From CBDCWA01 sp046048295 (GTDB taxonomy: Bacteria > Pseudomonadota > Alphaproteobacteria > Rhizobiales > Hyphomicrobiaceae): a stretch of 28,152 nucleotides of DNA. The DNA lies in contig JBJOGJ010000021.1 in the NCBI GenBank assembly GCA_046048295.1, positions 1 through 28,152 of the forward strand, in the 5' to 3' direction. Positions 24,494 through 28,152 of this stretch are shown piece after piece (position 1 is the stretch's first letter; each line of letters opens with the position of its first letter). Made by a program: the position numbers and the translations under genes. The notes under the pieces are model-generated. The model made no database searches. It saw only the letters and a program-made list of their open reading frames with translations, and was not told the DNA's origin.

Positions 24494-26188
24494 ATGAAAA
24501 ACACTCTCGATGGCGGCGACGCGATGCTCGAAGGAATTCGGGACCTCGGCGTGGAGTACATCCTGTCTTCACCCGGCACCGAGTGGTCATCCATCTGGGA
24601 AGCCATGGCCAACCAGATCCACCAGGGCAAGCCAGGCCCAAAGTTCATGGACTGCTGGCATGAGACGCTGGCGGTCGATATCGCATGCGGCTACACACTC
24701 TCGACGGGAAAGATGCAGGCCGTGCTGCTGCACGCAGGCTCGGGGCTCCTGCAAGGCCTGATGGGTGTGCATGGCGCTCTGATCGCCGGCGTCCCGATGC
24801 TGGTCATCTCGGGCGAATCCATCACCTATGGCGAGCAACCTGGCTTCGATCCGGGCCGCCAATGGGCGGACAATCTCTCGATCGTGGGTGGTCCGCAGCG
24901 GCTCATCGAACCGCTGACCAAGTTCGCCTGCCAGACGGCAAGCCCCTACACGATCTACGAGAGCATCATTCGAGCCGGCGAGATGGCCCAGCGCACGCCG
25001 GTCGGCCCAACGTATCTCTCGATCCCTCACGAGATAATGGTCGCTCCGTGGTCGATGCCCGAAAAGCCGCGTCCAGTGCCGCCGGCTCCGAAGCTCGTCT
25101 CAGCCCCATCCGAGATCCAGAAGGTCGCACAACTCATCGCCAAGGCGCGCAATCCGGTGATCGTCACCGAAGGTGCCGGGCGCACTCCGGAGGCGTTCGA
25201 GGCACTGGTGGAGCTTTGCGAGTTGGCTGCCATCCCCGTCGTCGAAAAGCCGGGCGCGATCTTCGCCAACTTCCCGAAAGACAATCCCCTGCATCAGGGC
25301 CATGACTTTGCGCCCTACTGGGGCGAGACGGATCTTGCAATCGTGATCGAGACCCGGACGCCGTGGTATCCTCCCAGCAAGCGCCCGCCGAACGCCGTCG
25401 TCGTCGATATCGACGAGGTGCCGCACCGGCCCTACATGGCGTATCAAAGCCATCAGGCGGACGTCTATCTCGAAGGCGACACAGCAACGGCCCTGACGGA
25501 TGTCGCCGGGGCGCTGCGCTCCATCGGCATCGACAAAGGCACCGTCTCAGCGCGACGGGAGAAACTCGCCGCCTCGCACGAGGCGCTCATGGAGAAGCGA
25601 CGCGCACAACGCGCCGCAGCCAGAAAGAAGACACCGATCGATCCGATATGGCTCTGTGCCGCGTTGAGCGAGACGATGCCGGACGACACAATCTATCTCG
25701 ACGAGGTGACCACCCATACGAACCTCATCCGTGAACATATCACATGGAACCGGCCACAATGCCTGTTCACTCGGCAGGGCGGCCTTGGCCAAGGCATCGG
25801 ACTATCGCTCGGGCTGAAGCTCGCGAACCCCGACCGGCCGGTCGTCACGCTGATCGGCGACGGCGGCTTCCTCTACAATCCCGTGCTGCAGAGCCTCGGC
25901 GCATCGCGCGATTTCAACCTGCCGATCATGATCGTCATCTTCAACAACAAGAAGTACGCCGCCATGCAGAACATGCACAAGCGGATGTATCCGGAAGGCA
26001 CGGCAGTCGATACCGAAACCTACTTCGGCACATTCATCAACGGACCGGACTATGTGAAGGTCATCGAGGCGTTCGGCGGCTATGGCGAGACCGTCAGCGA
26101 TCCGGAGGCGCTCCCGGATGCAATCAGGCGAGCGCAGAAAGTCGTCGGCGAGGGCAGAACCGCCATACTCGACGTACGCGTCGCGTAG
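24494..26188 (+). CDS. Thiamine-diphosphate-dependent enzyme (acetolactate synthase/benzoylformate decarboxylase-like)
   Basis: A 564-residue enzyme with the three-domain layout of ThDP-dependent decarboxylases and carboligases: PYR domain (about 1-175, with SSPGTEWSS and the catalytic glutamate E57 in CWHETLAV), central domain (205-345, ARNPVIVTEGAG) and PP domain (380-564). The ThDP/Mg2+ motif is complete: G455-D456-G457 to N484-N485 in VIFNNKKYAAMQ. Family members decarboxylate 2-oxo acids or join them to acceptors. The FAD-binding residues of true acetolactate synthase cannot be confirmed by eye, and no small regulatory subunit gene is adjacent, so biosynthetic IlvB is unlikely. The start at 24494 is supported by the family N-terminus but has only a weak ribosome site; the upstream 42 residues of the frame look non-coding. 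The gene for a TTT receptor follows after 73 bp. Confidence 0.88.
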   Translation: MKNTLDGGDAMLEGIRDLGVEYILSSPGTEWSSIWEAMANQIHQGKPGPKFMDCWHETLAVDIACGYTLSTGKMQAVLLHAGSGLLQGLMGVHGALIAGVPMLVISGESITYGEQPGFDPGRQWADNLSIVGGPQRLIEPLTKFACQTASPYTIYESIIRAGEMAQRTPVGPTYLSIPHEIMVAPWSMPEKPRPVPPAPKLVSAPSEIQKVAQLIAKARNPVIVTEGAGRTPEAFEALVELCELAAIPVVEKPGAIFANFPKDNPLHQGHDFAPYWGETDLAIVIETRTPWYPPSKRPPNAVVVDIDEVPHRPYMAYQSHQADVYLEGDTATALTDVAGALRSIGIDKGTVSARREKLAASHEALMEKRRAQRAAARKKTPIDPIWLCAALSETMPDDTIYLDEVTTHTNLIREHITWNRPQCLFTRQGGLGQGIGLSLGLKLANPDRPVVTLIGDGGFLYNPVLQSLGASRDFNLPIMIVIFNNKKYAAMQNMHKRMYPEGTAVDTETYFGTFINGPDYVKVIEAFGGYGETVSDPEALPDAIRRAQKVVGEGRTAILDVRVA

Positions 26189-26261
26189 GGCACAGCCCCA
26201 TCCGGCACTCGAACAAAGGGCCCGTCGAAACAAGGGCCCAACGCAACAGGGAGAGAACACC

Positions 26262-27533
26262 ATGACAGTCTCGAAATGTACCCTTGGCCTGGTCGCACCT
26301 GCTGCAGTCCTGGCCGCGATCATGGGAGCCACGAGCGCCCTCGCCGATGTCGGAGAGTTCTACAAGGGCAAATCGATCAGCGCCACCATGGGCTATCCGC
26401 CCGGCGGAGGCTACGACGCCTACATGCGGACGCTGTCCCGTCATATCGGACGGTACATTCCAGGTAACCCGAACGTCGTGCCGCGCAACATGCCGGGCGC
26501 CGGCAGCCTGGTTGCCGCAAACTACATTTACAATACGGCGCCGAGGGACGGCACCGTCATCGGGATCTTCGCTTCGTCCACCCTGTTCTCGGTAAAGCTC
26601 GGCGAGAAGAGGGCCCAGTTCGAGATCGACAAGTTCACCTGGATCGGCAACATGGACAAGACGGTGGGCACGTGCGTCGTTCATCGGGCCTCGAAGATCA
26701 CTTCCTTCAAGGAACTCTACACAAAGAGAGTGATCTTCGGGGCATCCGGGCCCACGGCAGTGAACAGCCAGCATGCCAGAGGCTTCAATGCGCTGTTCGG
26801 GACCCGCATACAGATCATCAACGGCTATCCAGGATCGACACAGGTGCTGCTCGCGATGAGTCGCGGCGAGGTGCAGGGCGGTTGCGGCTTTGCGCTATCG
26901 TCACTCAAGACGACCCGCCGTCAGGAATGGGAATCGGGGGAGATCAAGCCGATCATCCAGACGGGCTTCGAGAAGAGCGACGATCTGAAGGACGTGCCGC
27001 ATATCTACGACTTCGCGAAAAGCGAAGACGACAAGAAGGTGATGCACCTCATCTATGGCACGCACATCCTGGGGCGCCCGGTCTCTGCACCCCCGCAAAT
27101 CCCGGCCGACCGCGTGAGGGCACTGCGTGACGCGTTCAACGCAACGATGAAGGATGCCAAGTTCCTGGCCGAGGCGAAGAAGCAGGACATGCCAATAGCG
27201 CCTTGGAGCGGCGAGCAGGTCGAGAAGGTCATCGCCCAGTTCGCGAACTATCCGGATAGCGCCTACAAAAGAGCGATAGGAATCCTCAACGCCGGCGAAG
27301 TGGTGAATGTTAAGCTCAAAGTCGTCGAGGGCAGGATTGCCAGCATCCAAAAGCGAACGCTGACCGTTGCCGACACGGCCGGCAAGCAACTGAAGCTGAA
27401 AGTGCATCCGAAACAGACCAGTGTCTCGCTCGCAGGAAAGAAGGCCAAGTCAGCGGACCTCAAAGAAGGCATGACGTGCCGCTTCGAGTATTTCGGAGAA
27501 AACGACTTGGCCCCGAAGGCGAATTGCCAATAG
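26262..27533 (+). CDS. TTT-family (TctC/Bug) periplasmic receptor with extra C-terminal domain
   Basis: A 423-residue secreted binding protein. The signal peptide (about 1-28, ending TSALA) is followed by the Bug/TctC core: FYKGKSISATMGYPPGGGYDAY, NVVPRNMPGAGSLVAANYIYN, RDGTVIGIF, YPGSTQVLLAMSRGEVQGG and the C-terminal IPADRVRALRDAF. Bug receptors bind carboxylates and related small organic anions for the tripartite tricarboxylate transporter. The core ends near residue 345. A further 78 or so residues (EGRIASIQKRTLTVAD, LKEGMTCRFEYFGEN, with C406 and C422) look like a small beta-barrel or OB-like domain, which ordinary Bug proteins of about 320 residues lack. The start has a GGGAGAG site. 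No TctA or TctB membrane gene is in the window, so it is an orphan receptor, possibly for the substrate of the neighbouring enzymes. Confidence 0.88.
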   Translation: MTVSKCTLGLVAPAAVLAAIMGATSALADVGEFYKGKSISATMGYPPGGGYDAYMRTLSRHIGRYIPGNPNVVPRNMPGAGSLVAANYIYNTAPRDGTVIGIFASSTLFSVKLGEKRAQFEIDKFTWIGNMDKTVGTCVVHRASKITSFKELYTKRVIFGASGPTAVNSQHARGFNALFGTRIQIINGYPGSTQVLLAMSRGEVQGGCGFALSSLKTTRRQEWESGEIKPIIQTGFEKSDDLKDVPHIYDFAKSEDDKKVMHLIYGTHILGRPVSAPPQIPADRVRALRDAFNATMKDAKFLAEAKKQDMPIAPWSGEQVEKVIAQFANYPDSAYKRAIGILNAGEVVNVKLKVVEGRIASIQKRTLTVADTAGKQLKLKVHPKQTSVSLAGKKAKSADLKEGMTCRFEYFGENDLAPKANCQ

Positions 27534-27545
27534 CAGTTCCCGAGC

Positions 27546-27579
27546 AAGGCATCCGGGGCGTTCGCCTTTCGGATGCCTT
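27546..27579 (+). terminator. Hairpin after the TTT receptor gene, probable terminator
   Basis: AAGGCATCCG at 27546-27555 pairs perfectly with CGGATGCCTT at 27570-27579, and GGCG/CGCC inside the loop (27557-27566) can pair further. It starts 12 bp after the receptor stop. There is no U run behind it, so termination strength is uncertain. Confidence 0.5.
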
Positions 27580-27605
27580 CACCTGCCGGACAAAGCCAGC
27601 GTATC

Positions 27606-27628
27606 GGAGCGAGGCAGCCCCTCGCTCC
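27606..27628 (-). terminator. Hairpin after the MBL-fold gene, probable terminator
   Basis: GGAGCGAGG at 27606-27614 pairs perfectly with CCTCGCTCC at 27620-27628 around a 5-nt loop, 10 bp behind the stop of the minus-strand MBL-fold gene. It forms the second of two hairpins between convergent genes. A U run is missing. Confidence 0.45.
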
Positions 27629-27638
27629 TGGAATGCTC

Positions 27639-28152
27639 CTAGAGGTGGAGCTGATAGGTCGCGGGCGCCCAGCGATAGCCAGTCCCCGACTTCTCGACAA
27701 ATCCCACCGCCGGGAAAGGCATGTGGTAGCCGGTCGCCGGAATGCGATCGGTTGCAGCCATGTCGAGGATCTTCTTTCGCGCCGCGACCGCCCGATCCTT
27801 GTCCTGATCGAAACCGACGTGCCAGTCAGGCCGCTGCAGCGAAAGGACATAGTGGTTGCACGCATCCGCCCAAAGCAGAAGCTGACGCCCCGCGCTCTCG
27901 ATATGAAACGCGAGATGCCCAGGGGAATGGCCGAAGGTTTCGATGGAACGGATTCCCGTTACAACCTCTCCACCTGCCTTCAGGAAGCGCGCCTTCTCGG
28001 CAAAAGGAACAGCCTGTTGCATGAAGAACTCCCTGGTCGATTTCCTCCGCTCAGGAATGTTCTCGCCCTTCCGCCAGTAGTCGAATTCCACTTCGCCAAA
28101 GATGTAACCGGCATTCGGGAACGCAGGCTTGCCGGCCTCGAGCAGTCCGCCG
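27639..28152 (-). CDS. Metallo-beta-lactamase-fold hydrolase, N-terminal part outside window
   Basis: About 171 C-terminal residues of an MBL-fold metallohydrolase. Visible landmarks are a metal-site histidine in TFGHSPGHLAFHIES, the bridging aspartate candidate in LLWADACNHY, and the region PDWHVGFDQDKDRAVAARKK followed by ATGYHMPFPAVGFVEK with the last metal histidine. The N-terminal HxHxDH motif lies beyond the right edge. An open frame with an apparent GTG at 28091 is not the start, because coding continues upstream as GGLLEAGKPAFPNAGYIFGE. This subgroup (glyoxalase II/quorum-lactonase/alkylsulfatase-like folds) hydrolyses thioesters, lactones or other esters; the substrate is open. It converges on the TTT receptor gene. 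Confidence 0.88.
   Translation of the reverse strand, partial: GGLLEAGKPAFPNAGYIFGEVEFDYWRKGENIPERRKSTREFFMQQAVPFAEKARFLKAGGEVVTGIRSIETFGHSPGHLAFHIESAGRQLLLWADACNHYVLSLQRPDWHVGFDQDKDRAVAARKKILDMAATDRIPATGYHMPFPAVGFVEKSGTGYRWAPATYQLHL

Noticed and set aside
24494..26188. Assignment as ilvB (biosynthetic acetolactate synthase)
   Set aside because: No ilvH/ilvN small subunit gene follows and the context is catabolic; only the general ThDP family is supported.

Overview
The window looks like part of a chromosome from a GC-rich proteobacterium. Gene content suggests an alphaproteobacterium, probably Hyphomicrobiales-like: a TTT-family solute receptor, a tungstate ABC transporter, 4,5-dihydroxyphthalate-decarboxylase-like proteins and ACMSD-type amidohydrolases. 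The lineage is inferred from content only. I see no rRNA, tRNA, CRISPR array, transposase, integrase or phage gene. Both ends cut through genes: pyrC on the left and a metallo-beta-lactamase-fold hydrolase on the right.

Left wing (1-6465). Three minus-strand genes are tightly packed: a UbiD-family decarboxylase, a xanthine-dehydrogenase-type molybdenum subunit whose start shares one base with the UbiD stop, and pyrC 26 bp further on. Diverging from them are a 4,5-dihydroxyphthalate-decarboxylase-like protein (Pht5-like) and a hotdog thioesterase. Middle block (6475-14434). These genes look general or unrelated: a DUF3616 secreted protein, an unrecognised membrane-anchored protein with a duplicated Cys motif, an AhpD/CMD-like protein diverging at only 32 bp from an alpha/beta hydrolase of the 2,6-dihydroxypseudooxynicotine-hydrolase type, an FG-GAP secreted protein, an S10 serine carboxypeptidase started from TTG, and a DUF808 membrane protein. 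A 38-bp perfect palindrome sits between two convergent genes.

Right wing (14431-28152). On the minus strand are a cytoplasmic DMSO-reductase-family molybdo/tungsto-oxidoreductase followed by a RidA-fold protein that lacks the catalytic Arg, and a second minus-strand set consisting of a Pht5-like protein, an enol-lactonase-like hydrolase and two tandem paralogous amidohydrolases. On the plus strand are tupBCA (tungstate uptake), a ThDP-dependent enzyme and a TTT-type periplasmic receptor with an extra C-terminal domain. The window ends with the partial MBL-fold hydrolase.

Taken together the two wings resemble a catabolic region for aromatic or N-heteroaromatic carboxylates: receptor, Mo hydroxylase, decarboxylases, ring or amide hydrolases, thioesterase and metal-oxyanion supply. 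No ring-hydroxylating dioxygenase, CoA ligase or transcription regulator is present, so the substrate cannot be read from the sequence. The pathway idea is inference; the individual family calls are much firmer.
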